Counted from the stretch's first letter, positions 8,451 to 17,304 are shown. The stretch is 64,000 nt of DNA from Streptomyces tailanensis (GCF_008386495.1 NZ_VTHJ01000010.1:42663-106662), one strand, 5' to 3'. Program-made: numbers and translations. Notes: generated by a model not told the origin, from the sequence alone.

Positions 8451-9582
8451 CGGAGGTCGGGGTGTAGCACGACACCGTGACCATGGCGAACAGTGCGAGC
8501 GCCAGCAACGCGTACGGCGACGCCAACAGCTGCTGCCACCATGGCAGTTGAAGGTCCCGGGTGCCCTCGTGCGGGACCAGCCACAGGGTGCGGGCCGTGA
8601 AGACGACGGCCGCCAGGGCGGCGGTCCTCCGGTGACCCCCCGCCCACAGCACGGCGAGGAGAGGCACGCACCAGACCCAGTGGTGGGACCAGCTGATCGG
8701 GCAGACGAGCAGGGCGGTGAGGGCCGTCAGCGGGATTCCCCAGCGGTCCTCGCCGGACCGGCGGGCGAGGCAGAGGCCGAGGAGCGCCGTTCCCGCCGCC
8801 GGTACGGACCACGCCAGGCCCGGTGACGGGTCGCCCAACGCCCGGGCCACCAGACCCTGCAGGGACTGGTTGTCGACGATCCAGGGCTTGCCCACCCGCC
8901 CGGTCTCGTACAGCCGGCGGGTCCAGAAGTCGATGGAGGCGGAGGGGAGGGCGAGGGCGCCGAGGGTGATGGTGGTGGAGAAGGCTGCCAGGGCTGTCAT
9001 GCCTTCGCGTACGCGTCGGGTCAGGAGCAGGTACGCGATGAAGACGGCCGGCGTCAGCTTCACTCCCATCGCGATGCCCAGGGCGATTCCCTTGCCCGGC
9101 GCTCCGGGGGGCCGGGTCAGGTCCCACAGGACCAGGCAGGCGAGGGCGAGGTTGATCTGGCCGAAGAGGACGGTTTGGAAGACGGGTTCGAGCCAGAGGG
9201 CCAGGGCCGTGGCGGTGAGCAAGGTCGGGGTCGGGAGGCGGTGGGTGCCGGTCAGGCGGGCGGAGAGGTGGACCAGGAGCGCGAGCAGTGCCGTGTTGCC
9301 GAGGACGAAGGCCGCCTTGAGTGCGGAGAGGGGCAGCCAGGACGTCGGTACGAAGAGCAGGGCGGCGAAGGGTGGGTAGGTGGCGGGCAGGCGCCATTCG
9401 GTGACCGTGAAGCCGTAGAGGTCCGTGCCGTTCAGGACGGCCGCACCCTCGGCCCTGTACACCAGCGCGTCGGCCATGGGGGCGTGCTGGACGGCGCACA
9501 GCACGACGAAGGCGCAGAGGGAGGCGAGGAGCAGGACGCCCGATGCGAGGGGTGACCGGAGGATCGCGTTCCGTCGACTCAC
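8401..9582 (-). CDS. Glycosyltransferase family 87 membrane protein
   Basis: A 393-residue polytopic membrane protein with about ten hydrophobic helices. The GT87 (PimE-like, polyprenyl-phosphate-mannose-dependent) hallmark is the early extracytoplasmic acidic loop with ADALVYRAEGAAVL, followed by WRLPATYPPFAALLFVP. The family transfers mannose from a lipid donor on the outer face of the membrane; the acceptor here is unknown. The start is GTG at 9582. Confidence 0.82.
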   Translation of the reverse strand: MSRRNAILRSPLASGVLLLASLCAFVVLCAVQHAPMADALVYRAEGAAVLNGTDLYGFTVTEWRLPATYPPFAALLFVPTSWLPLSALKAAFVLGNTALLALLVHLSARLTGTHRLPTPTLLTATALALWLEPVFQTVLFGQINLALACLVLWDLTRPPGAPGKGIALGIAMGVKLTPAVFIAYLLLTRRVREGMTALAAFSTTITLGALALPSASIDFWTRRLYETGRVGKPWIVDNQSLQGLVARALGDPSPGLAWSVPAAGTALLGLCLARRSGEDRWGIPLTALTALLVCPISWSHHWVWCVPLLAVLWAGGHRRTAALAAVVFTARTLWLVPHEGTRDLQLPWWQQLLASPYALLALALFAMVTVSCYTPTSVRCPRPSRTAAPPSTE

Positions 9583-9600
9583 GGAGCGGACCCTAGCCGC

Positions 9601-9798
9601 TCACGGGCGTCGTATGCCCGCTTCCTCCGCGTACTCGCCGAGCACGATCACGCCGAACGCGGCGCCCGCGAACACCTTGATGGCGCGCAGGGCGTCGGCC
9701 AGGCGGTGGCGGTGGTGACGGTCGTCGAGTCCGGTCGCGCCGGGCGGCGGACCGGGTCGGCCGGAGGCCGAGGCTGGGATGAAAGTCGCTGCACTCAT
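9601..9798 (-). CDS. Small conserved hypothetical protein
   Basis: A 65-residue protein if the ATG at 9798 is used (a GGAG lies just upstream; longer in-frame starts exist). After a Pro/Gly-rich N-terminus it has a basic segment (DDRHHRHRLADALRAIKVF) and a short hydrophobic stretch (AGAAFGVIVLGEYAEEAG). I do not recognise a function. Confidence 0.45.
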   Translation of the reverse strand: MSAATFIPASASGRPGPPPGATGLDDRHHRHRLADALRAIKVFAGAAFGVIVLGEYAEEAGIRRP

Positions 9799-10113
9799 GT
9801 CTCCATAGTGGAACTCGCGCCTTTGGATTACGTCGGTCTCCGGAGTGAACCCGCTGAGCCCCCAGCTCACTCTCAGGTCTCGCCCACCCCTAGTACCGGC
9901 GGCGTACTCACCCCCTAGGGGTACAGCAGGGCGACGACCAGCAGCCGGATGAGGAGCCGGACGAGAAGCCGGAGGAAATCCGTTGGCCTCCGCCCCCTCC
10001 CCTCCCCTAAGATCTCCGCTCTTGCCCGCCTCCCGTACGTGGAGCGCCGTCGCCCGGACGGAAACCGGTCGGCCCCTAGCCCGTCACCCCCGTAGCGCTC
10101 TGGAGGCACCCCC
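9799..10113. other. Divergent promoter region before helR
   Basis: No gene is visible in this 315-bp gap. It carries the paired palindromes at 9892-9921 (separate entry), and the helR ribosome binding site GGAGG at 10102. I saw no perfect 19-bp palindrome of the kind reported as the rifamycin-associated element of some helR genes. Confidence 0.5.
9892..9921. promoter_or_regulatory. Paired palindromes, candidate operator
   Basis: AGTAC and GTACT flank a 7-bp centre (9892-9908), and a perfect CCCCTAGGGG palindrome follows at 9912-9921. The arrangement between two divergent genes suggests a regulator-binding site. The cognate regulator is unknown. Confidence 0.4.
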
Positions 10114-12174
10114 TTGTCCGCGCCCACCGCCCCCGCCGACGACGACGTCACCGACCCCCTCTCCCGTGAACGCTCCCACCTCGCCACATCCCGTTCCGCG
10201 CTCCGCGCCATGCGGGAGGACGTGGAGGCGCTGGACATCCGGGATGTGACCGCGAACTGGGTGAACGCGGAGGTGCTCGCGCGTCAGATCGACGAGCGGA
10301 TCAAGGCGCTGGCCGACCTCAGCGACACTCCCCTCTTCTTCGGGCGGCTCGACTACCTGCATGCGCCGGGCGCCGACCAGGCCGAGGGGGCAGAGGGCGA
10401 GAGGTTCTATATCGGGCGCAGGCATGTCCACGACGCCGACGGCGACCCCATGGTCATCGACTGGCGTGCGCCCGTGTCGCAGCCGTTCTACCGGGCGTCC
10501 AAGAAGGATCCGATGGATGTCGGGCTGCGGCGCAGATTCGGTTACACACGCGGCGAGATCACCGCCTACGAGGACGAGCACCTCTCCGACCCCAGCGAGG
10601 CCGCGGCCACCAGCAAGCTGCTCCAGCAGGAGATCGAGCGGCCGCGTGTCGGCCCGATGCGGGACATCGTCGCCACCATCCAGCCCGAGCAGGACGAGAT
10701 CGTCCGGTCCGACCTGTCCGGGAGCCTGTGTGTCCAGGGCGGTCCCGGCACCGGCAAGACCGCCGTCGGCCTGCACCGGGTCGCCTACCTCCTCTACGCC
10801 CACCGCGAGCGCCTCTCCCGCACCGGCACCCTCGTCATCGGGCCGAACCGGTCCTTCCTGCACTACATCGAGCAGGTCCTCCCGGCGCTGGGCGAGTTGG
10901 AGGTCAAGCAGGCCACCGTCGACGACCTCGTCGCCCACGTCGAGGTGAAGGGAACCGACGACGCCGCGGCCGCCGTCGTGAAGGGCGACGCGCGCATGGC
11001 CGAGGTGCTCCGCCGGGCCGTACGGTCGCACGTCACCCTTCCCACCGAGCCGGTCGTCGTCGTGCGCGGGTCCCGCCGGTGGCGCGTACCGGCGTACGAA
11101 CTCGCAGGCATCGTACGGGAGTTGCTCGACCGCGACATCCGCTACGGCGCCGCCCGCGAAGCCCTGCCGCAGCGGATCGCGCACGCCGTCCTCGTACAGA
11201 TGGAACGGTCCGGTGAAGCGCCCGACGACCGGGTGCAGGACGCGGTGGCCCGCAACACCGCCGTGAAGGCGGCCGTCAAGGAGATGTGGCCGCCCGTCGA
11301 CCCCGCCAAGCTCGTCCTCCGCCTCCTCTCCGACGCCGGCTTCCTCGCCGTACACGCGGACGGGATCCTGAGCGACGACGAGCAGAAGACGATCCTCTGG
11401 GCGAAACCGGCCCGGAGTCTGAAGTCGGCCAAGTGGTCCGCCGCCGATGCCGTCCTCGTCGACGAGGCGACCGACCTCGTGCGGCGCACGCACTCCCTCG
11501 GCCATGTCGTCCTCGACGAGGCGCAGGACCTGTCCCCCATGCAGTACCGGGCGGTCGGCCGCCGCTGCACCACCGGCTCCGCGACCGTCCTCGGCGACCT
11601 CGCGCAGGGCACCACCCCCTGGGCGACCCGGAGTTGGCAGGAGGCCCTGACGCACCTCGGCAAGGCGGAGGCCCATGTGGAGGAGCTGACCGCCGGTTTC
11701 CGCGTCCCGACCGACGTCATCACGTACGCCTCCCGGCTCCTCCCCCATATCGCGCCCGGCCTGACCCCGGTCGCGTCGGTCCGTGAGAACCCGGGCTTCT
11801 TCGACGTACGGCCGTCTACCGACGACGGCCAAGTAGTGACCGCCTGCGAGGAGTTGCTCCGCAACGAGGGCTCGGTCGGTCTCATCGCCGCCGACGCCCG
11901 CGTCCCCGTCCTCGCCGAGGCGCTCACCGCTGCCGGCCTCGGCCATCTCGCGCCGGGCGAGGAGACGACGCACGAGACCCGCCTCACCCTCGTACCGGCG
12001 TCGCTCGCGAAGGGCCTGGAGTACGACTACGTGGTGCTCGACGAGCCCCGGGCGGTGGTCGACGGCGAGCCGGACGAACGGACGGGGCTCCGCCGTCTGT
12101 ACGTGGCCCTCACCCGGGCGGTGTCGGGCCTGATCGTGACGCATGGGGCGCCGCTGCCGCCGCAGCTCACGTAG
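10114..12174 (+). CDS. helR: RNA polymerase recycling motor ATPase HelR (HelD-like)
   Basis: A 686-residue UvrD/PcrA-like superfamily 1 ATPase starting at TTG 10114 with GGAGG 8 bases upstream. The N-terminal coiled coil (RSHLATSRSALRAMREDVEA) and the VIDWRAPVSQPFYRA segment are typical of HelD/HelR. Walker A GGPGTGKTAVGLHR lies at about 208 and the Walker B box VVLDEAQDLSPMQYR at about 467; the C-terminal motor half ends in LRRLYVALTRAVSGL. The family removes RNA polymerase from stalled or drug-bound complexes, and in some Streptomyces it confers rifamycin tolerance. Resistance in this strain is inference. Confidence 0.88.
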   Translation: MSAPTAPADDDVTDPLSRERSHLATSRSALRAMREDVEALDIRDVTANWVNAEVLARQIDERIKALADLSDTPLFFGRLDYLHAPGADQAEGAEGERFYIGRRHVHDADGDPMVIDWRAPVSQPFYRASKKDPMDVGLRRRFGYTRGEITAYEDEHLSDPSEAAATSKLLQQEIERPRVGPMRDIVATIQPEQDEIVRSDLSGSLCVQGGPGTGKTAVGLHRVAYLLYAHRERLSRTGTLVIGPNRSFLHYIEQVLPALGELEVKQATVDDLVAHVEVKGTDDAAAAVVKGDARMAEVLRRAVRSHVTLPTEPVVVVRGSRRWRVPAYELAGIVRELLDRDIRYGAAREALPQRIAHAVLVQMERSGEAPDDRVQDAVARNTAVKAAVKEMWPPVDPAKLVLRLLSDAGFLAVHADGILSDDEQKTILWAKPARSLKSAKWSAADAVLVDEATDLVRRTHSLGHVVLDEAQDLSPMQYRAVGRRCTTGSATVLGDLAQGTTPWATRSWQEALTHLGKAEAHVEELTAGFRVPTDVITYASRLLPHIAPGLTPVASVRENPGFFDVRPSTDDGQVVTACEELLRNEGSVGLIAADARVPVLAEALTAAGLGHLAPGEETTHETRLTLVPASLAKGLEYDYVVLDEPRAVVDGEPDERTGLRRLYVALTRAVSGLIVTHGAPLPPQLT

Positions 12175-12194
12175 CGCGGCTCCCCGAACATAGC

Positions 12195-12280
12195 AATTGG
12201 CAGTTCAGTCCCAGCCGTACGCCGCTTTCGCGACGTTTGCCGGGACTGAACTGCCAATTTCCTGGCACTGAACTGCCAAT
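12195..12280. repeat. 18-bp perfect inverted repeat plus third half-copy
   Basis: The arm AATTGGCAGTTCAGTCCC (12195-12212) is repeated as its exact reverse complement at 12242-12259, separated by 29 bp. A third copy of the right arm with one change (GGCACTGAACTGCCAAT) lies at 12264-12280 and can fold on itself. It lies just after helR and before the convergent protease gene. It may be a terminator, a dispersed element or a protein-binding array. Confidence 0.7.
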
Positions 12281-12283
12281 CAC

Positions 12284-12310
12284 TGAGCCGCACACCGCCG
12301 GAGCGGCTCA
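12284..12310. terminator. Bidirectional terminator candidate
   Basis: TGAGCCGC (12284-12291) pairs with GCGGCTCA (12303-12310) around an 11-base loop, between the convergent helR and protease genes. There is no T-run, as is usual in Streptomyces. Confidence 0.45.
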
Positions 12311-12318
12311 GCCGGCGG

Positions 12319-13617
12319 CTACTTGAACTTGTTGCTCGTAGCCAAGTACACCTGCTTGGCGTTCTTCCCGAGCCGCGGCCCGGTGATGAACGTCGAGCGG
12401 TCGCTCAGCGAGTTGTTCGAGACGAGGTACGTCTTGCCCTTGTAGGTCATGTACCAGGGGCCGCCGGAGGCGCCGCCGTTCATGGTGCAGCCGACCATGT
12501 ACTGGGCGGGGTAGCTGCTCGGGTAGCTGTAGCCGAGGACAAAGCGCTTGGTGTTGCCCTGGCAGTGGTACATCTTCGAGCCGTCGTACGGCGACTCGGC
12601 CGGGTAGCCGCGGACCTTCATGTTCTTGGCCTTGTTGGCCGCCGGGGCGTTGAACCACACCGGAAGCGCCGAACCGGTGCGCTCCTCAAGCGACTTGCCG
12701 CCCTTCTCGGGCTTCACGTGCAGCACGGCGTAGTCGTACGCGGCGGCCACGGTGCCCTTGCTGGCGGCGCCGCCCTTGATCCAGGTGCCGGAGGTGGTGG
12801 CCCAGTCGGCCCAGAAGATGCCGTGCGGGGAGACGTTCTTGGCGCGGTAGTTCTTCGACGCCTGGCTGATGTTCAGCTTGCCCGTGTTGTTGAAGGACGG
12901 GACGAAGGCGATGTTGCGGTACCAGCCGCCGCCCTTGCCCGCGTGCACGCAGTGCCCGGCGGTCCACACGAGGTTGGACTTGCCCGGGTGGGCCGGGTCC
13001 TTCACGACGGCCGCCGAGCAGACGCTCGAACCCTGGGGCGTGGTGAAGAAGAGCTTGCCGACGGACGCGGCGGTCCTGGTGTAGGCCGGGTTGACCTTGC
13101 TCGCCTTCTGCCGCTTCACCTTGCCGTCGGGCAGCCAGACCTTGGTGGTCTTGCTGGAGCCCTTCCCGGTGTTGCCAGCCTCGGCGACCTCCGGCAGTTG
13201 CGTCGGCAGCTGCGCCTTGGCCTCGGCGATGCGCTCGGGCGTCCAGAAGTCCTCGATGTAGGGGTTGGCGAAGTCCTCCGCCTTGGAAGCCCAGTTGCTG
13301 CTGAAGTCCTGCCAGCCACCGTCCTTCCACTTCTGCAGCGCGTCACCGGTGAGCTCGGTGGGCACGCCCTCCGGGAGCTTGAAGCCGCCGATGGTCGTGT
13401 CGTCGCCGCTCTCGTTCTCGCCGGTGTCGACGTTCGCGCCGGCGTCGGCCTGGGCGGTCGTCGAGGACGATGCCTTCGTCCCGTCGTCCTCGCTCTTGCT
13501 GCAGGCAGTGGTGGTGACCATGACCGCGGCGATCACGGCGGCGGCGGCCGTGAGGCCGCGGCGGCGTATGGAAGGCCTGCGTATGGATGACCGGCGTATG
13601 GATGGCATGGATGGCAT
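12319..13617 (-). CDS. Secreted trypsin-like serine protease lipoprotein
   Basis: A 432-residue exported protein. After an Arg-rich start (ATG 13617; nearby in-frame ATGs exist) comes a signal peptide ending in a lipobox (VTTTAC, Cys about 39). A Ser/Thr/Asp-rich tether and a propeptide-like region follow. The chymotrypsin-fold catalytic triad is visible as His in TAGHC (about 221), Asp in YDYAVLHV (about 294) and Ser in GGASGGPW (about 382). Several Cys pairs could form disulfides. It probably acts on extracellular proteins while anchored to the membrane. Confidence 0.88.
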   Translation of the reverse strand: MPSMPSIRRSSIRRPSIRRRGLTAAAAVIAAVMVTTTACSKSEDDGTKASSSTTAQADAGANVDTGENESGDDTTIGGFKLPEGVPTELTGDALQKWKDGGWQDFSSNWASKAEDFANPYIEDFWTPERIAEAKAQLPTQLPEVAEAGNTGKGSSKTTKVWLPDGKVKRQKASKVNPAYTRTAASVGKLFFTTPQGSSVCSAAVVKDPAHPGKSNLVWTAGHCVHAGKGGGWYRNIAFVPSFNNTGKLNISQASKNYRAKNVSPHGIFWADWATTSGTWIKGGAASKGTVAAAYDYAVLHVKPEKGGKSLEERTGSALPVWFNAPAANKAKNMKVRGYPAESPYDGSKMYHCQGNTKRFVLGYSYPSSYPAQYMVGCTMNGGASGGPWYMTYKGKTYLVSNNSLSDRSTFITGPRLGKNAKQVYLATSNKFK

Positions 13618-13963
13618 GAAGTGCCCGTCCCCCTGTGGCTGTAACTTGTCATGCCCCCGCTTGGCCTGGGGCGGACACAACTATGCATGCGGACGGGCGC
13701 GGATTGATCACCGGGAGGGCTTTCACGGCGAGTTCGCACACAACAACTACGTGGCGGATATCGAGCCGTGATATGACGCGACGTCACCTTGCGCCCCTCG
13801 CGCCCCAGCTCACAGCGTTTTCACAACAATTGACTCTTCATCACCAGGACACCTCCAACCCCTTGTGGACTACCGGCGAGTAGCGCCAATCTGACCTGCG
13901 CATGCCATCCCCATCCCGGCTCCCGGCCGTCACCCCCGCGCCGCGGCCCACCAGGAGGACGCA
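13618..13963. other. Divergent promoter region, no gene seen
   Basis: This 346-bp gap separates the protease from the NPP1 gene. The relatively AT-rich stretch around 13815-13845 contains a TTGACT, a possible -35 element for the rightward gene. I saw no coding sequence or strong repeat. Confidence 0.4.
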
Positions 13964-14740
13964 GTGAAGAAGAGCCCACGCTCACGCCGTATCCGCAGAT
14001 CCGCACTCACCGTCGGCGGCGCGCTCGCGCTGGTCGTCGGCCTCGCCGGCAGCGCGTACGCCGCCCCGCCCGCGGCCCTGCCCGCCAACGCGGAGACGCT
14101 GGAGACGACCTGGCAGCCCGCCTACGACTACGACACCGACGGCTGCTACTCCACCCCCGCCATCGGCCCCACCGGCACCGTCAACGGCGGCCTCAGCCCG
14201 ACCGGTTCGCTCAGCGGGGAGTGCCACGACGCCTCCGACCTGAACAACACCAACGGCTACTCGCGTTACAAGTGCAACAACGGCTGGTGCGCGATCATGT
14301 ACGACCTCTACTTCGAGAAGGACCAGGCGCTCGCCAACAGCAGCATCGGCGGCCACCGCCATGACTGGGAACATGTCGTCGTCTGGGTGCAGAACGGCTC
14401 GGCCAAGTACGTCTCGACCTCCAACCACGGCGACTTCACCGTGCACGCCGCGTCCTCGGTCCTCTGGGACGGCACCCACCCCAAGATCGTCTACCACAAG
14501 GACGGCGTCAGCACGCACTGCTTCCGCCTCGCGGGCTCCGGCGACGAGCCGCCGGAGAACCACGAGGGCACCTGGCAGTACCCGCCCCTCGTCGGCTGGA
14601 ACGGCTACCCGTCCGGCATCCGCGACATCCTCGTCGCGTACAACTTCGGCAGTGCCAACTTCGGCCTGAAGGACGGCAATTTCAACGCCAACCTCGCGGC
14701 CGCGATGCCGTCGGGGATCTCGTTCGACCCGAACGCCTGA
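13964..14740 (+). CDS. Secreted NPP1/NLP (necrosis-inducing) family protein
   Basis: A 258-residue protein starting at GTG 13964 behind AGGAGGA. A twin-Arg-like basic N-terminus and hydrophobic core end in an AYAAPPA cleavage region (about 30-35). The NLP hallmark heptapeptide is intact as GHRHDWEHV (about 129), providing the residues that bind the divalent cation. Four or more Cys suggest disulfides. Plant-pathogen NLPs bind membrane glycosylinositol phosphorylceramides and lyse dicot cells; many soil actinomycetes carry homologues with unproven toxicity. Confidence 0.88.
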   Translation: MKKSPRSRRIRRSALTVGGALALVVGLAGSAYAAPPAALPANAETLETTWQPAYDYDTDGCYSTPAIGPTGTVNGGLSPTGSLSGECHDASDLNNTNGYSRYKCNNGWCAIMYDLYFEKDQALANSSIGGHRHDWEHVVVWVQNGSAKYVSTSNHGDFTVHAASSVLWDGTHPKIVYHKDGVSTHCFRLAGSGDEPPENHEGTWQYPPLVGWNGYPSGIRDILVAYNFGSANFGLKDGNFNANLAAAMPSGISFDPNA

Positions 14741-14766
14741 GGGGCGTGGAGGTACGACGGGCCGGT

Positions 14767-14796
14767 GAGGGGGCGGCGCCGCGGCGTCGCCCCCTC
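14767..14796. terminator. Bidirectional terminator
   Basis: GAGGGGGCG (14767-14775) pairs with CGCCCCCTC (14788-14796) between two convergent genes. Confidence 0.6.
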
Positions 14797-14810
14797 TCGC
14801 CACGGGCGGG

Positions 14811-15350
14811 TCAGCCGGCCTTCGGCATCGGCTCGCAGGGGCCCGCCTTGCCTCGGTAGAAGCCGTACCAGGACAGGTTGCCGGCGGGGTTGTCGATCGT
14901 CACCGTGTCGCCCCGGTGCAGGGTCTGGCTCCACGGGTGCGCCCGGACCTGTCCCTCCTTTTCGGGCCCGTTGAAGGTGATGATGTGGGGGCCGGTTTGC
15001 TCTCCCCGGGGCTCCGCGCACCTCGTCGTTCCGGGCAGTTCCGTCACCTGGGTGTGAACGCCCGCCTTCTCCAGCGCCCGCACCAGATTCCGCTGTTCGG
15101 CCCTGCTGATGTTGAGGTCGTTCAGGGTGAGGGTGACGGTGCCGTCGGCGTTCTTCTCGACGGCGTACGCGGGCGTGGTCCCGGAGCCCGGCAGGGCGAC
15201 GACGACGGCCGCCGCCGCGCCGCAGGCGGCCAGGGCGAGGCCCACGCGGCGCGAGGTCACGACCCGGCGAGGCGCCGGGGCTTCGGCCGCCCGCAGCACC
15301 ACCTCACGCTTGAGTTCGGCCAACAGCCGCTCTTCGAAAGTCGTGTTCAC
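14811..15350 (-). CDS. Membrane-anchored partner of ECF sigma factor
   Basis: A 179-residue protein whose GTG start at 15350 overlaps the TGA of the sigma gene (GTGA), so the two are translationally coupled. It has a short cytoplasmic N-terminus (FEERLLAELKREV), one membrane segment (VGLALAACGAAAAVVVALPG) and an external domain with two Cys. Layout suggests an anti-sigma or signal-sensing protein, but the zinc-binding HxxxCxxC motif of ZAS anti-sigma factors is absent. Role inferred from context. Confidence 0.65.
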   Translation of the reverse strand: MNTTFEERLLAELKREVVLRAAEAPAPRRVVTSRRVGLALAACGAAAAVVVALPGSGTTPAYAVEKNADGTVTLTLNDLNISRAEQRNLVRALEKAGVHTQVTELPGTTRCAEPRGEQTGPHIITFNGPEKEGQVRAHPWSQTLHRGDTVTIDNPAGNLSWYGFYRGKAGPCEPMPKAG

Positions 15351-15943
15351 ACGTTTCCCCTCACGTACGAAAGTGGTGTGGTGTCGGATTCCGGCGTTCC
15401 GCCCGGTGCTCCGTCCGGCTGTTCGGCGCGCTTGGCGGCCGCGCGCAGCGTCTTGCGGGCGCGGTGCAGCCGTACGCGCGCGGCGACCGGCCGTATGCCG
15501 AGCGCGGCGGCGGCCTCGGCGGTGGTCAACTGGTCCACGACGACGAGTTCGAGAACCGCCCGCTCGCCCTCCGGGAGCCCGGCCAGCGCCTCACGGTGGT
15601 GCCGTGCGGCGGCCTCGGCGTCGATGCGCTCCTCCAGCCGGGTGACGTCGTCCGGCTCCAGGAGCCGGCGCCCGGCGATACGGCTGGTGGCGCGCGACTC
15701 GCGGGCCGCCCGCCGCCACTCGGCCGAGACGGCGTTGCGGGCGATGCCGTACAGCCAGGCCGTCTCGCTGCCGCGGCGCGGGCGGTACGAGTCCGCCGAG
15801 TCGAGCATCGCCACGAAGACCTCGGCCGTGATGTCGGCGACCAGATGCGGATCGGTGATCCGCCGCGCCACGAACCGGGTGACGCCGTCGACGTGGCGCC
15901 GGTAGAACTCCTCGAACGCGGCAGGATCTCTCGCTGCGTGCAC
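15347..15943 (-). CDS. ECF RNA polymerase sigma factor
   Basis: A 198-residue sigma-70 family protein starting at GTG 15943, with AGGGAGAGGG upstream. Region 2 is visible as FEEFYRRHVDGVTRFVARRI, DITAEVFVAML and WLYGIARNAVSAEWRR. Region 4 is visible as LAGLPEGERAVLEL, LTTAEAAAALGI and AARVRLHRARKTL. The downstream gene is translationally coupled and encodes a membrane protein likely to control it. The regulon cannot be read from sequence. Confidence 0.9.
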   Translation of the reverse strand: MHAARDPAAFEEFYRRHVDGVTRFVARRITDPHLVADITAEVFVAMLDSADSYRPRRGSETAWLYGIARNAVSAEWRRAARESRATSRIAGRRLLEPDDVTRLEERIDAEAAARHHREALAGLPEGERAVLELVVVDQLTTAEAAAALGIRPVAARVRLHRARKTLRAAAKRAEQPDGAPGGTPESDTTPLSYVRGNV

Positions 15944-16056
15944 GCGACCACCCTCTCCCTCACTGATTCACCGGACACCTCTTCTTGGTCGCTGGGCGGC
16001 GGGGCGTTACAGGAGCGAGGGGGGAGGGGACTGCTCAGTGCCGTACGACTGCTCGG

Positions 16057-16554
16057 TTACGACCGGCCGCCCGACGCTCTGCCCGCACCCGCCGGCCAGA
16101 TCACGTCGACCGGGAGGCCGAGCCGGTGGGCCTCGGCCACGGCGGTGGCGGTGCCGCCACGGGCCGCCGAGGACTCGCCGTCCCACACGGCGATCAGACG
16201 GTCCGCGCGCTCCAGCAGGACACGGTTGGCGTTCTCGTACGCCTGCCCGTCCGCGCGTTCGTGCCCGAGTACGACGACCTCGTCGGCGGCCTCGACGAGT
16301 CGGTCGAACGTTTCGGCGTGGGCGGGGCTCACCTGGCGTTCCCGGTAGTCGCGCGAGGGGATCACCGCGACCAGCCGGCCACCGGCCGCGAGCACCGCCT
16401 CGGCGAAGAGCGAGTCCGTGCCGCCCGCGAGGCAGGAGAGTCCCGTGATCCCCTCCGGCTCGTACGGCCGCAAAGCGTCCCGCAGGGCCTGCCGGACGAG
16501 CGGGACGCCCGCCTCGGTCAGGTCGATGTGCCCGGTGACTGCGATGGCGATCAT
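16057..16554 (-). CDS. SLOG/LOG-like Rossmann-fold protein
   Basis: A 165-residue protein with GGGGAGGAG before its ATG. The pattern IAVTGHIDLTEAG, TGLSCLAGGTDSLFAEAV, RLVAVIPSRDY and RLIAVWDG matches the SLOG superfamily (DprA/LOG/TRPM-type nucleotide-binding fold). Its ATG overlaps the stop of the upstream cutC gene (ATGA), so the two are co-translated. Members are thought to bind or hydrolyse nucleotide ligands; the ligand here is unknown. Confidence 0.7.
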   Translation of the reverse strand: MIAIAVTGHIDLTEAGVPLVRQALRDALRPYEPEGITGLSCLAGGTDSLFAEAVLAAGGRLVAVIPSRDYRERQVSPAHAETFDRLVEAADEVVVLGHERADGQAYENANRVLLERADRLIAVWDGESSAARGGTATAVAEAHRLGLPVDVIWPAGAGRASGGRS

Positions 16555-17270
16555 CTCCTCCCCTGCCCGCCTCTCCCCACCGGGCCGTCAAGCGCCGTAC
16601 GCCATTCCCGTACGGCGTCGGCGTCGACCGGCGCGGCCCATCCGCCAGGGCGGGCCGCGCCGCCGATGTGGAAGGCGTGGACGCCGGCGGCGCGGAGCGA
16701 AGGGAGGTGGTCGAGGCGGAGCCCGCCGCCGATCACGAGCCGTTGGGTGTAGCCGGGCTCGCCGCGGCGGGCGGCCTCGGTGAGCAGGACGGGCATCCCG
16801 TCGTCGACCCCGTCGGCCGAACCGGCCGTGAGGTAGGCGTCCAGCCCCTGCAGATCGGCGAGTTGCTTGCGCAGGGCGTCCCGGTCGGCGGCGCGGTCGA
16901 TCGCCCGGTGGAACGTCCACCGGCACCCGTCCAGCTCGGCGACGATCCGCTCCACGGCATCGAGATCTGCCCCGCCGTCCTCGCCGAGGAACCCGAGCAC
17001 GAACTCGTCCGCCCCCGCCGCCCGCATGTCGCACGCGACCCGCACGAGGGCGGCGAGGTTTTCGGCGGCGAAGCCGTCCGCGAGCCGCAGCATCACCCGT
17101 ACGTCGATGTCTACGGCCGTCCTGACCTCGGTGAACGTCCGCACCGAGGGGCTGAGCCCGTCCGCCCCCATGTCGGTGACCAGCTCCAGCCGGTCCGCAC
17201 CTCCGGCCTGGGCGGCGACGGCGTCCCCGGCATCGAGGGCGATCACCTCCAGGAGCGCACGCGTGGCCAT
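16551..17270 (-). CDS. cutC: CutC family protein
   Basis: A 239-residue TIM-barrel protein of normal CutC length. Motifs include LLEVIALDAGDAVAAQAGGADRLEL at the start, TFHRAIDR in the centre, and GYTQRLVIGGGL and HIGGAARPGGW at the end. The ATG at 17270 is preceded by AAGGGG. CutC was linked to copper homeostasis in E. coli, but its enzymatic role is unsettled. It is coupled to the SLOG gene downstream, and a DasR-like sequence lies in its promoter. Confidence 0.9.
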   Translation of the reverse strand: MATRALLEVIALDAGDAVAAQAGGADRLELVTDMGADGLSPSVRTFTEVRTAVDIDVRVMLRLADGFAAENLAALVRVACDMRAAGADEFVLGFLGEDGGADLDAVERIVAELDGCRWTFHRAIDRAADRDALRKQLADLQGLDAYLTAGSADGVDDGMPVLLTEAARRGEPGYTQRLVIGGGLRLDHLPSLRAAGVHAFHIGGAARPGGWAAPVDADAVREWRTALDGPVGRGGQGRR

Positions 17271-17304
17271 GGGGCCCCTTTCTCCACGTCTCCGCACCGC
17301 ACGA

